DNA of 64,000 bases. Source: Humulus lupulus. Lineage: Eukaryota; Streptophyta; Magnoliopsida; Rosales; Cannabaceae. Below are positions 21,587-33,500 of the stretch, in pieces. The notes under the pieces are model-generated. The model had not been told where the DNA came from. It saw only the letters and a list, made by a program, of their open reading frames with translations, and made no database searches. The position numbers were made by a program, and so were the translations under genes. Each line of letters starts with the position of its first letter. Position 1 is the stretch's first letter. The stretch lies in contig NC_084802.1 in NCBI RefSeq assembly GCF_963169125.1, positions 12,462,896 to 12,526,895 of the forward strand, in the 5' to 3' direction.

Positions 21587-24525
21587 TCTATATATCTATA
21601 TATCTATATATATAAATGAGAGCTTCAAAGAAATTATGTGGCACTCTAAAATCTCTTCAAATCACTCTTTCTATTTTCTCATTTAATCTAATTTTTTTAT
21701 TCATTATCTATTTTCTAAAATATCTTAACAATTGAAAATATTAATATATATACATATCTATATATCTATATATATATAAAGGATAGCTTCAAGGATATTA
21801 TGTGACATTCTAAAATGTCTTCAAACCACTCTTTCTATTTTCTCATTTAATCTAATTTTTTTATTCATTTGCTATTTTCTAAAATATCTTAATAATTGAA
21901 AATATCAATATATATACATATTAATTTGATTAAAAATTTATTTAGTTAAATATATTAACTACTTATTTATTGAAAAATACTAAAAAAATTAATTAAAAAT
22001 TACGTATATCTATATATATATATAAAGAAGAGTTTTAAGGATATTATGTGGCACTCTAAAATCTCTTCAAATCATTCTTTCTATTTTCTCATTTAATCTA
22101 ATTTTTTTATTCATTTGCTATTTTCTAAAATATCTTAATAATTAAAAATATCAATATATATACATATTAATTTAATTAAAAATTTAATTAGTTAAATATC
22201 TTAACTACTTATTTATTGAAAAATACTAAAAAAATTAATTAAAAATTACGTAATAATTTTCGATTATCTATATATCTATTTTTCTTATTATATTATAATT
22301 ATATTTTTTATTCAAAAGTGAATAGTTTTACAAAATATTATAATTATTATCATCAATCATCAATATTTATAATTGTATTTTTCTCTTATTTGATATTTTA
22401 CTAAGCTTGTGAAAATAAGATATTACTAATGGCATTCTTTGGATTTGTGATTTGTTTTTACTATAATAAATAAATATTTTATAGTATAAAGAAGAGCTTC
22501 AAGGATATTATGTGGCACTCTAAAATCTCTTCAAATCATTCTTTCTATTTTCTCATTTAATCTAATTTTTTTATTCATTTTTTATTTTCTAAAATATCTT
22601 AATAATTGAAAATATCAATATATATACATATTAATTTAATTAAAAATTTAATTAGTTAAATATCTTAACTACTTATTTATTGAAAAATACTAAAAAAATT
22701 AATTAAAAATTACGTAATAATTTTTCATTATCTATATATCTATTTTTCTTATTATATTATAATTATATTTTTTATTCAAAAGTGAATAGTTTTACAAAAT
22801 ATTATAATTATTATCATCAATCATCAATATTTATAATTGTATTTTTCTCTTATTTGATATTTTACTAAGCTTGTGAAAATAAGATATTACTAATGGCATT
22901 CTTTGGATTTGTGATTTGTTTTCACTATAATAAATAAATATTTTATAGATTGTAATTTTAGTGGACATTCCCGCAGCAACAAAAGATGCGGAGGTTGATG
23001 TGAAACACGAAAAATTCTTTTTAGAAATAAAGAACACATTATGAATGAAAAATAATAATACTAAAAATAAAATAATGCACAACAACAAAAATAATAAATG
23101 TTTTTTTAAATTTAAATGTAATAGTTTTACAAAAATATATATTAACAACATGTATAATTTAATTTGAATTTGATTTATTTCAACGATGTATATTTTGAAT
23201 TTAAATTGGATTAGATATTTCATTACAACAACTATTTAATTAAATTATAAATATAAGTAAACAATATTTTTTTCTCATTTTTTATATTACTTTTTTAATT
23301 TATAGCTATTAATTTATTAAGGAATTTTTTTATCTATTTTGTCTATTCTCTTTTTTCTCATTTTTATTTTAATAAAAATTATAATAGATAAAAATATCTA
23401 CATATAATAATAATAATAATAATATATTTTAACTTTTTGACAAAATACAGGATCCAAATGTTAACTTTTAACAATAAAATATTCAAACAGGTAATCAACC
23501 AAATTATACGTGGTTCAAATAATCTATCTTTACATTCCTATTTTTTAATTTTTGACAAAACACAAGGTCCACAAGGTAATTTTAAAAAAAAAATTAATGG
23601 TCAAAATAGGTAAACAACTAAAATACAAAGTTCAAAATGGTGTGAACCCTTATAGAAAACATAAATTATATATATTTATATAATTTACTTTTTATAAATA
23701 ATTTTTAACCTTTTGAATAAATATATGATCCACAGGTTAATTTTTAAAAATAAACAATCAAAATGAGTAATCGGCCAAAATATAGTGTTCAAATAATAGA
23801 TTTATCTATTTCTATTTTAATATTTTGACAAAACTTGAGGTCTACAAGTTAATTTGTAAAAATAAAAGTTCTAATGGGTGATCGACTAAAATACAATGTT
23901 CAAAATAGTGTGAACCCTTACAGAAAACAAAAATTATATAAATATATAATTTAATTTTCATAAGAAGTTTAAACATTTTAAATAAACACATGGTCCAAAG
24001 GTTCATTTTAAAAAATATAGGGTCAAAACGGGTAATGAGCAAAAATACAGTGTTCAAATAATCAATCTATCAATTCCAATTTTTATTCTTTTGACAAAAC
24101 ACGAGATCTAAAAGTTAATTTTTAAAAATAAAGACTTCAAACAGGTAATTGGCCAAAATAAATCTTACACAAAATATAAATTTTCTTATACATAATTTAG
24201 ACATTTTATAAAAAGAACTACACAAAGCGTATAATAATAATAAATAAAAGTAAATGTACAACAAGCTTTTTGAACTTTGTTTTCAGTACTTTAAAATTTG
24301 TCAGAATTTTTCAAAAATCTACAGGAGGTTTGCTATACAATAACAGTGAACACCATCATGAAATAAAAAATTATGGTCAAAATGTCTTCACGTGTCTATA
24401 TAAAGAACATGTTGTACGAGTATGGTCAAAATGAATCACCACCCCACATTCTCCCAAAAAATATTTTAAAATATATATGTTTTAATAATTACAAAAACTG
24501 CGCGGAGCGCGGTCATATTTTCTAG
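21587..24525 (+). mobile_element. Non-autonomous Helitron 1, with repeated 5' ends
   Basis: The start is TCTATATATCTATATATC preceded by A (A^TC). The end is a hairpin CTGCGCGGAGCGCGG followed by about 8 nt and CTAG at 24522-24525, preceding T. These are the standard Helitron signatures. The 5' motif (TATATATATAAA then GAGCTTCAAGGATATTATGTGGCA) appears again at 21757, 22009 and about 22486 before a single 3' end, so the unit is a pile of truncated copies. No Rep/helicase ORF. From about 23430 to 24180 a TTTTGACAAAACACGAGGTC / GTAATCGGCCAAAATA unit recurs as degenerate internal repeats. Confidence 0.8.
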
Positions 24526-25094
24526 TATATATATAAAGGAGAGCTTCAAGGAGATGATGTGGCACTCTAAAATTACTCCAAACTATTTTTTCTATTTTCT
24601 CCTTTAATCTAATTTTTTTATTCATTTTTATTAATAAGGAGATGATGTGTCATTCTAAAATTATTCCAAACTATTTTTTTCTAATTTCTCCTTTAATCTA
24701 ATTTTTTTATTCATTTTTATTAATAATTATTTAAACTTTATTATTTTAGATATTTAAATAAGATATTTTTTGAATTAAATACCTAATAAACGGGTAATCG
24801 GCTAAAATACAAAGTTCAAAATAGTGTGTATATATAATTTACTTTCTATAAAGAATTTTTAACACTTTGAATAAATACATAGTCCAAAGGTTAATTTTTA
24901 AAAATAAAGAGTCAAAACAAGTAATCGGTCAAAGTATAGTGTTCAGATAACCAATCTATCTATTCCTATTTTTAACATCTTGATAAAACTTGAGGTCCAC
25001 AAGTTAATTTTTAAAAAGAAAGACCCCAACGAGTAATCGGCTAAAATACAATGTTCAAAATGATGTGAACCCTTGCAAAAAAACATAAATTATA

Positions 25095-25889
25095 TGTTGA
25101 CGCCGTTTTTCGTCAACAGATAAAAGAAGAGAGCACGCAAACAATTAAAGACAATGGCGAAAACAAACAAACGAATCAGACACACGGTTTTTACGTGGTT
25201 CAACAGTTAAATCTGCCTAGTCCACGAGTCTCTGTTATTAATCTCAAGATTATCTCTGAACAATTCTTTAGCATGAATTCTCCAGAGTTTTCTCTCAAGG
25301 ATCAGAAATCCGGTCCTTTACAATGGTGCATGACTTCTCTATTTATAGAGAAGGATGCAGAATACTATCCCACATATTTTGGGTAGTTACTCTTTTGTGA
25401 ATAAAAATAAATGGCCTTAAATGCCAATAATCAGATATACAAGGAAACGTTTCCCAAAGATCAGGAAACGCATAACTGACTAAACAATATCCCACGATTC
25501 TTGGGGATTTACATCAATAAATGAGGATTACATCCTATATCTACAATACTTGTAGATATTCAAAATGATCATAGCGTATCTCCAAGGCTTCAGCATCTAA
25601 GGTTTCATGTCATTGTGCGAGCCACTGACATTTCCCAAGCTAACATCGCTTTCGAGATAGCATATCTAGCTCGAGACCCCTGCTCCGAAGTTGTTCCTGA
25701 AGATGAGGGGCTCTCAGAGCTATCTTTCGAGATCGAGTTCATTTCGAGGTCAGTACATTCGAGGTCTGTATCATACTTTGCAGGCTCCGATTTACAATCG
25801 TAGAGCATACCCTAACCCTCACGAGACCATTTAATGCGAACTCAGCTTTCGAGGTCATATTTGCTATGGCTCGAAATCTGGGTATAACA
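25095..25889 (-). repeat. 3' LTR of the Tat element
   Basis: Runs TGTTGACGCCG to GGGTATAACA on the plus strand. A perfect 8-bp inverted repeat, TGTTGACG and CGTCAACA, makes a hairpin at the sense 3' terminus. TATA-like TCTATAAATAGAG lies on the minus strand near 25340. Differences from the 5' LTR were seen near 25205, 25379, 25486 and 25765. Confidence 0.95.
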
Positions 25890-25902
25890 TTTTGCCCCCT
25901 CA
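25890..25902 (-). other. Polypurine tract of the Tat element
   Basis: On the minus strand GAGGGGGCAAAA lies directly against the 3' LTR, as expected for the plus-strand priming site of reverse transcription. Confidence 0.8.
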
Positions 25903-26148
25903 AAAGTATTTGTTCGAATCCTAAGAGAAGGAAACTTTTGAACTACTCTTTTCGGGAACCATACCGTCACACTCTTAAAACGGACACGTGCCAGATGGGT
26001 ATTGCTCACTTTAGGTACTTGAGTACCTTGGGAACATGCCCACGATCGTTCGTCTGACAGCTTTTCGGCGCCATCTTATCATCGACTCCCCTCCATTCGA
26101 TCTGTTGAGGATTTTAATCAACGCTCCTGATTAATCCAGTTTTCCCAC

Positions 26149-26363
26149 CTATTTATACAAGACCCCCTCTTCGTCTTCTTCACATTTGCTCATCACAGAC
26201 CAGAAAAAAGAAAAACGCTCCCTAAACCTCTTACCACAGTTTATGCTCATTGCATGTTTTCTAGGCCGAAGAAACAAAAGAATCCTGGTTTGTACGAGTC
26301 AGTGAGTTCTTTCCTGCAACCTCTTCTCCACTCGACGATTTCGCTGCACTCCCCATCACTGTG
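26149..26363 (+). promoter_or_regulatory. Probable promoter and leader exon of the antisense ORF
   Basis: A TATA-type box (CTATTTATACAAG, 26149-26161) lies just inside the 3' LTR on the strand opposite gag-pol. An AC-rich leader follows, and a donor-like TGT|GTAAGTACG occurs near 26363. The matching acceptor CTTTCTCGTTAG ends at 26848, immediately before the ATG of the main exon. A short ORF beginning at 26254 may be a coding first exon. Transcription from here is inferred. Confidence 0.45.
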
Positions 26364-26848
26364 TAAGTACGCCATTTTTGTTGTTCTTTTTATACTGTGT
26401 TTGCTGTGTATGTTAGTATGTGTTCTTAGCATGACGCGATAGGAGGGTTTGAACCGATAGGTTTTTAGGCTTTCTGGATTTTCACTCTGGAAGTTCGTCT
26501 CTGGTTTATATCCAGTTTCGACGTTTGAATGTGGTTTCAACTTTCTGGGTTTTGAAAATTTTAGGCTATGTTTCTTGTACACCAAGTTTTCGGGTAAAAA
26601 CCCTTACTCTTGATAATTACACGAAACCCGAAAAAGCCCTTTCCTGGCTAACCGCCACCTTTCTTTCCCTTGAACTTCAGGATTTTCAAAAAATCATCCA
26701 CGTTCTTTTTCTTCCCTGTGGAATACGCGCTCTGACTCTTTAGTGAGGGTCTTAATATTTAGTTTCTTGCCCTTAGTTATCCGAGCTCATCTTATCGAGT
26801 TCGTGATCCTTGCATGCATGGCCCTCACCATTTTTTCTTTCTCGTTAG

Positions 26849-29530
26849 ATGTCACAGAAACTGGAAAGACGGTGGGGGTCATTACGAGCAATTCCTTACG
26901 AGCCCAAATCTCCGAGCCCGGAATCGGTCTTTGTTCGGAACCAGCGTCGGATTAAAGAGTACGAGATCGCACGCGAACAAGAAGACATTCGAGCCCACTA
27001 TCGCCGCCAGATCGACGAGGTCATCGAAAAGAAGAGAAGAGTTCTTCGAGAAGCCATCTATCCGGAGCCTAACCCAGGACCTAGGCCAGTTCCCCTCGAC
27101 CCTGCGTTAAAAGTCACAGTAGCATACCACCCGGGGGAACTCCAGTTTTCCCTAATGGCGGAGCCTTCGTCTTCGCAGCCTAGGAGGGAGATGTTTGAAG
27201 CCGAATTCTACCAGAGCTCGGTTATCACCTCCGACCAGATAACTGACATCCTGGCCATTCATGGCCTTAGCTCGTTAGACACACTGAAGTGTCGAGCTCC
27301 GACAAGGCATGAACGGAGCTGCTTCGCTCCTGGGGGCCGTGATTCCAGTGTGAAATACGCGGCCTGGAGCCAGGAACACCTAAAGGCAGGAGCTTTGCTG
27401 CCCCTGAAGTCCTTTTTCAGGGATTTCACCGATTTCGTTGGGTTGGCTCCCTTCCAACTCAACACCAACTCATACAGGGTGCTGTCTGCCCTGAGGTCCT
27501 TATTCCACGAGCTGGGGTGGATAGGACCTTCACCCCAAGAGATTTTATATCTCTTTTGTTTTAAGAGTAATCCCTCCCGAGCTCGGGGAGGAGATGGTTT
27601 CTACTATCTTTCGAGCTACCCCAAAGAGACAAAAATCTTTGAAGACCTTCCGAACCATCCCCCTGACTTCAAAAGGGCTTTTTTCTGGACAGACGGTCTG
27701 TTCCCGTCTCGACATCGTTCGTTTAGGCGAATTCGTAAGTATTCTCGTTACTTTCTATTTTTGAGCTCGAATCTTTAGCCCTTGTATCCATGTTTAGTTG
27801 AAGTGTATCTCCTCTTTCAGCTAACTTTCAGCGTCCCACCCCCGACGAGATAATGAAGGAGCACAGAGAGAGCCTGCTCCGACTCCCTTATGGCAGGAGG
27901 TCTCTCTCATTTCTGCTACATGAGGACAAGCTTCGAGCTTGTGGCTTGTTGGGACAGGGCCAGTCAACCTCTGACTGGTCCAGTAAAAAATACGAACGCT
28001 GGGAGGAAGTGCCTCTGCCCACAGGCATCCTTCCCCCGAGGAGGGAAAGGAAAGCATCTCTCCCAATTCGCTCGAGAAGTCCGCGGTCGGGGAACGAGGC
28101 CAATGATGAAGCCTCGAGCTCGGACTCCGGTGGAGGTAAAACCCTTCCTACTTCGCGAATGTGGTCCCCCACTTTATTAAAACACGGCCCAATAGACTAG
28201 TCTCGTGCCCACATGATAGATACCACTTCTACATATGGAGTTGGGTAGATGACTGTGTCCATAGGTTTGATAGTGGGCTCGGGAAATTCGACACTATGTA
28301 TACCACGGACGAGATGTGGAATGGGATAGCTGTGCAGTATGGGACCAATGATTATAGGGACCTTTCGAGGTTATCACCAACTTATAGGGAAGGCCCTCCC
28401 CCCGCCTCTTCTGAAGACGGGGGAATTTCATGGTCCCCAAGCTCAAGCTCGGGGGAAAGTTCCAGTTAGGTTTTTTCTTCAACTGGTTTACATCTTTTCC
28501 CAAAGTTATTATCATTGTTTAACTCACTGTCATTATGCAGGTGCCATGAATCCCAACCTCGACGCCGTGCTCTTTAGTGATGGGGGAGCTGGCGCCCAGA
28601 AAAGCAAACGCCCGAGGATACCAAAGAGGCCCGACCGACAATTCAAAGTACCTAAACGTCACGAGACGACTCCCACGGCCCAGATCACTGCGGACACCTC
28701 CAAGGAGCCGACTGCCCAGGTCGATGGGTCAGGCTCAACTGCATCCATCTCTCAGCTTCCCACCGAGACCCGGTTAATAGTTGCTCGGCCTCCGAAGAAA
28801 CCTTCTACCTCAACGGTTCAGCTGCCAACGGCCCGAACTCATACTGAGGAATATGTACTTGATGGCACCGCTGGGGCAGAAGGGGCGCTTCTCAGCTCGG
28901 ACGTCCTTTCTCGGGTAGGTCAGAGCTTTTCTGGCTTTGGTGCCGACCACTGGGACCTCGTGCGCAAGGCCTCGGACTGCAACACTCTTTATGAGAAGAG
29001 TATCGAACTCTCCGCCGCGGTAGCCTTCTCAAACACTCTTTATGTCTTAGAGTATTTATGTCTCTGATTATATTTCTGATTCATTCTTTGTGTTTCAGGC
29101 CCTTGTTGTTTCAGCGCAACTCAACTACAAGCTGACCAACGAGGTGCAGACGAGCTTAAATCTGGCTCAAAAGTCGAAGGATCTCGAGCTGAAGATGATT
29201 GACGAGCTCAAAGACTCAAAGTCTGAAATTGAAAGATTGAAGACCCGTCTCGAGGAGCTTGAAAAGTCAAACGCGGAGCTCGAGAAGGCCAAAGCCAAGC
29301 TCGAAGAGGAGAAGTCTGCCACCTTCGATTTCATGGAGAGCGAGAAGACCCGCCTCCTGGATGAGGCTAAGGAGCAGATGGAGAAAGCGGTCGACCAAGC
29401 CATGTACAAACTTTGGGCCGACAATGCCGATCTTGACACCAGCTTCCTGGGTCCTCTCGAAGCCACATATGTTGAGCGGTGGAATGCCCGTCTTTTGGAA
29501 AGTACAGCTGCTCGAGAGGCGACCCAGTAG
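26849..29530 (+). CDS. Antisense additional ORF (aORF) of the Tat element, putative gypsy-type transposon domain, interrupted
   Basis: Exon 1 runs from ATG 26849 to a GTAAGT donor after 27734. Exon 2 starts after CTCTTTCAG at 27821 and stays in frame. Near 28136-28140 the frame shifts in an AAAA run and continues in another frame to about 28469. A further exon begins after TTATGCAG at 28542, and the last after TGTGTTTCAG at 29099, ending with TAG at 29530. The first exon carries the block FGxAPFQLN/HELGW/SNPSRARGG/GFYYLSS, which I recognise as the plant 'putative gypsy type transposon' family (PF04195-like). The last exon is a long Glu/Lys/Leu coiled coil with heptads from about residue 25 to 105. 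Similar antisense ORFs are known in Tat/Ogre/Retand elements and their function is unknown. The frameshift and a non-canonical donor near 29040 suggest this copy is damaged. Confidence 0.7.
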
Positions 29531-30506
29531 GATAGTCATGTTATTCGTCCTGGAGGGTCTGGTGATATTGATGCTGAGAAGGCCAAGGATACTCTTCTTC
29601 CTTAAATCCGATCTCGGAGAGATCAGCTATCGGGGCTGCGTCCCCTCATTCTTGTAACTATTTAAATTTGTGCCCACAGGGCTGACACAATTTTTTTATA
29701 CGCTTTACATTTCTTGGCTCGAAATATTTTGCATTTTTCTTGCATTGATGAGTTATGTTTATTTAATTCATACAAACATAGTTTAGATTTAGGCTCGAAA
29801 TTCGATGCATTCATGCATAGTTTATTCGAATTATCCGTTTCCAACCTCGTTATTTATCAAGGTCGTACATTACTTTAACCATGAACTAAAAAGTACTTAT
29901 ATGGCATGTAATATGAATGATTTGGTTAATCTTTTATTCACTTTTCCTCATCCTTAGTATCTTAGCTCCGAGGTTATGAGTTCGAAACTATTTTAAGATG
30001 TTCCAGCCTCGATCTCGACATATTTCGTGATGGGTTTAGGCTCCCATTTATCATTGATCGATAATTTGGCTGGTTTGTTCCAAACCTGTTATGCTTGCAC
30101 ATCTGGTTAACTCCAAACGTTTTTGGTTTTTGGTAGCTCGGTAATGTCCGACCTATCTAAGCCCGTGTACTTGGTTATTTCCAAATACTTAATGTTTTTG
30201 ATAACTCGGTTAAGTCCGAAATATCTAAGCTCGCTCGGTTAAGTCCGAACTATCTAAGCTCGCGTATTTGGTTATATCCAAATACTTTTTTGCTTTTTTT
30301 TTTTTTTTTTTTTTTTAAGCTGGAGGTATGTGTATGTATACCAATGATGCCCCCTTAATATCCTATGAGTGTGACCATAGGTTATTAAATTAAGAGAGAT
30401 TGCAAAAATAAAAATAAATTACATGTGAAACAAAGTAGACCCTTTATTTGAAATTCAAAAACAAACTAAGTACAGAAAATCATGGTTACGGGCGACACTT
30501 CCTTCA
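29531..30506. other. Non-coding spacer between antisense ORF and pol
   Basis: The convergent 3' ends of the two transcription units meet here. At about 30115-30285 a unit of 50-60 bp (GCTCGGTTAAGTCCGAACTA, TATCTAAGCTCG, TTGGTTATATCCAAATACTT) repeats about three to four times. A run of more than 20 T follows near 30294-30318. No gene. Confidence 0.6.
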
Positions 30507-33500
30507 CTATTGATAATATGGTCTAAGGTGTTCGCCATTCCATGCTCGTGGTATGAGGCTCCCATCTAATCTCGCAAGTTTGTATACGCCAGGGCGGATG
30601 ACTGATTCTATCTGGTATGGTCCTTCCCAGTTTGGCCCGAGTACTCCTGCTGCTGGATCTCGGGTTGCTAAGAATACTCGTCTCAAAATCAGGTCTCCCA
30701 CTCCGAACTTTCGGTCTCGAACCCTCTTATTGAAATATCTCGTGGTCCGTTGCTGGTAAGCAGCATTTTTCAGCTGAGCCTCTTCCCTTTTTTCTTCGAT
30801 CAAGTCTAGGGTTTCTTCGAGCTGAGTATGATTGGAACTTTGGTCGTAAATCTGAGTTCGAATTGTCGGAATTTCGACCTCAATGGGCAACATTGCCTCG
30901 CAGCCGTATGCTAGAGAAAACGGGGTATGCCCAGTTGATGTCTGAGCTGTAGTTCTATACCCCCAAAGGACTTGGGGTAATTCCTCAGGCCATCGTCCCT
31001 TTGCTTCTTCCAACTTTTTCTTCAAGGAACTCTTGAGAGTTTTATTAACGGCTTCGACCTGACCGTTCGCCTGAGGATGAGCCACTGACGAAAAGCTCTT
31101 TATTATACCGTTCTTGTTACAAAAGTTGGTAAATAAGTCGCAATCAAACTGGGTTCCGTTGTCAGACACAATCTTTCTTGGCACTCCATATCGGCATACG
31201 ATGTTTTTTACCACGAAATCCAGGATCTTCTTCGAAGTTATGGTCGCCAATGGTTCAGCCTCCGTCCATTTTGTGAAGTAATCAACCGCGACCACAGCAT
31301 ACTTTACTCCTCCTTTGCCAGTTGGGAGTGAGCCTATGAGGTCGATGCCCCATACCGCAAAAGGCCATGGGGACGTCAACATGGTTAGTTCGGAAGGTGG
31401 AGCTCGGGGTATCGTGGCGAATCTCTGGCACTTGTCGCATTTTTTCACGAACTCGAAAGAATCCGTTTTAATGGTTGGCCAGAAATATCCTTGGCGTATA
31501 ATTTTCTTGGATAGGCTATGCCCCCCGGTATGATCTCCGCAAAACCCTTCATGAACTTCTCTAATAATCTTCTTTGCCTCGGGGGGAGTCACGCATCTGA
31601 GCAATGGCATGGAATACCCTCTTCTGTATAGCCTTCCATCCAGGATGGTGTAACGAGGAAGTTGATACATTAGTTTCCGAGCCTGACTTCGATCTTTTGG
31701 AAGAATTCCATTTTCGAGGTATTCAACGATCGGGCTCATCCAGGTCGGTTCTGTCTCGATCATGCACACATCTTCCTTGTCTGACTCAGTAATGCTGGGT
31801 GCTGACAAATGTTCTATGGGTACAACATTCAGCTCCTCATTTTCAGTGGAAGTGGCGAGCCGAGCTAAGGCATCTGCATTTGAGTTTTGTTCTCGGGGAA
31901 CCTGTTCGATTGCATAAAACTCAAAAAACTCCAATGCGTACTTTGCCTTCTCCAGATAAGCTGCCATTTTTGTGCCACGAGCCTGGTACTCTCCCAATAT
32001 CTGATTAACTACGAGCTGAGAGTCGCTGTAACAATGTATAGCTTTGGCCTTGAGTTCCTTTGCTATTCGTAGTCCCGCAAGTAAAGCCTCGTACTCAGCT
32101 TCATTATTAGATGCTTTAAAGCCGAACCTTAATGCAGAGTGAAATTTGCTCCCTGCAGGAGTGATCAAAATAACTCCTGCCCCCGCTCCATTTTCATTTG
32201 ACGACCCGTCGACGTAAAGTTTCCACAGCTCGTGGGCCGTGGTTGTTACCTCGTCGTCGGCTGTACCGGTGCACTCCACTATAAAATCTGCCAATGCTTG
32301 TGCCTTAATGGTTGTTCTCGGATGGTAGGTGATCTCGAATTGTCCGAGCTCAACAGCCCACTTAAGGAGTCGACTAGACGCCTCTGGTTTGGACAAGACT
32401 TGCCTTAATGGTTGATCTGTCAGTACATGGATAGGATGTGCCTGAAAGTAAGGGCGGAGCTTTCGAGATGAGTGGATCAGACTGAGGGCGAGCTTCTCCA
32501 TCAGTGGATACCTTGACTCTGCCCCCAGTAATCTTTTACTGATGTAGTAGACGGGTTTCTGTATTCTCTCTTCCTCTCGGACGAGCACCGCGCTTATCGC
32601 GTGTTCGGTTGTTGAGAGGTATAAGAACAGTACTTCTCCCGTCTCAGGCTTCGATAGGATGGGTGGTTCGGCTAAGTGCCTTTTGAGCTCTTGAAAGGCT
32701 AGCTCGCACTCGTCTGTCCATTCGAACTTTTTACTTCCTTTCAATAAGTTGAAGAATGGGAGACCGCGGTCCGTTGACTTCGAAATGAACCTGCCCAGAG
32801 CTGCCATCCTGCCAGTCAAGCTTTGAACATCTTTATGCTTCCGAGGTGAAGGCATATCGATCAGGGCCTTTATTTTATCGGGATTAGCCTCGATTCCACG
32901 AGAGTTGACAATGAAACCCAGAAATTTCCCTGAAGACACCCCAAAAGTGCACTTCTGAGGATTCATGTTGTACTTTCTGAGCACGCCAAAGCACTCTTCG
33001 AGGTCATCAACATGGTTCTTGTTAAGTTGAGACTTTACAAGCATGTCGTCAACATAAACTTCCATGTTGTTCCCTATTTGCTCTGAGAACATCATGTTTA
33101 CGAGCCGCTGGTACGTGGCTCCGGCATTCTTGAGTCCGAATGGCATGACATTGTAGCAGTAGAGCCCTTTATCTGTAATGAAGCTCGTATGCTCTTGGTC
33201 GGGGGCATGCATGGGAATCTGGTTATATCCAGAATAGGCATCCATGAACGACATCAGACCATGCCCCGCCGTGGCATCCACGAGCTGATCAATTCTCGGT
33301 AGGGGAAAACAGTCTTTCGGGCAGGCCTTGTTGAGGTCTGAGTAGTCAATGCACGTCCTCCATGTCCCATTGGGTTTCGGGACCAACACTGGATTGGCCA
33401 CCCAATCAGGGTAAAAAGCGTCCCTTATAAAATTATTTGATTTCAGCCTGTCCACCTCCTCCTTTAGTGCTTTCTTTCTGTCTTCATCCAGCTGCCTTCG

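Noticed and set aside
22831..24057. Minus-strand ORFs of 71-130 codons in the Helitron
   Set aside because: AT-rich, Ile/Lys/Phe composition, partly duplicated in Helitron 3 with stops; no Rep or helicase motif.
25914..25935. GTTCGAATCC, resembling a tRNA T-arm
   Set aside because: No acceptor, D or anticodon arm can be folded around it.
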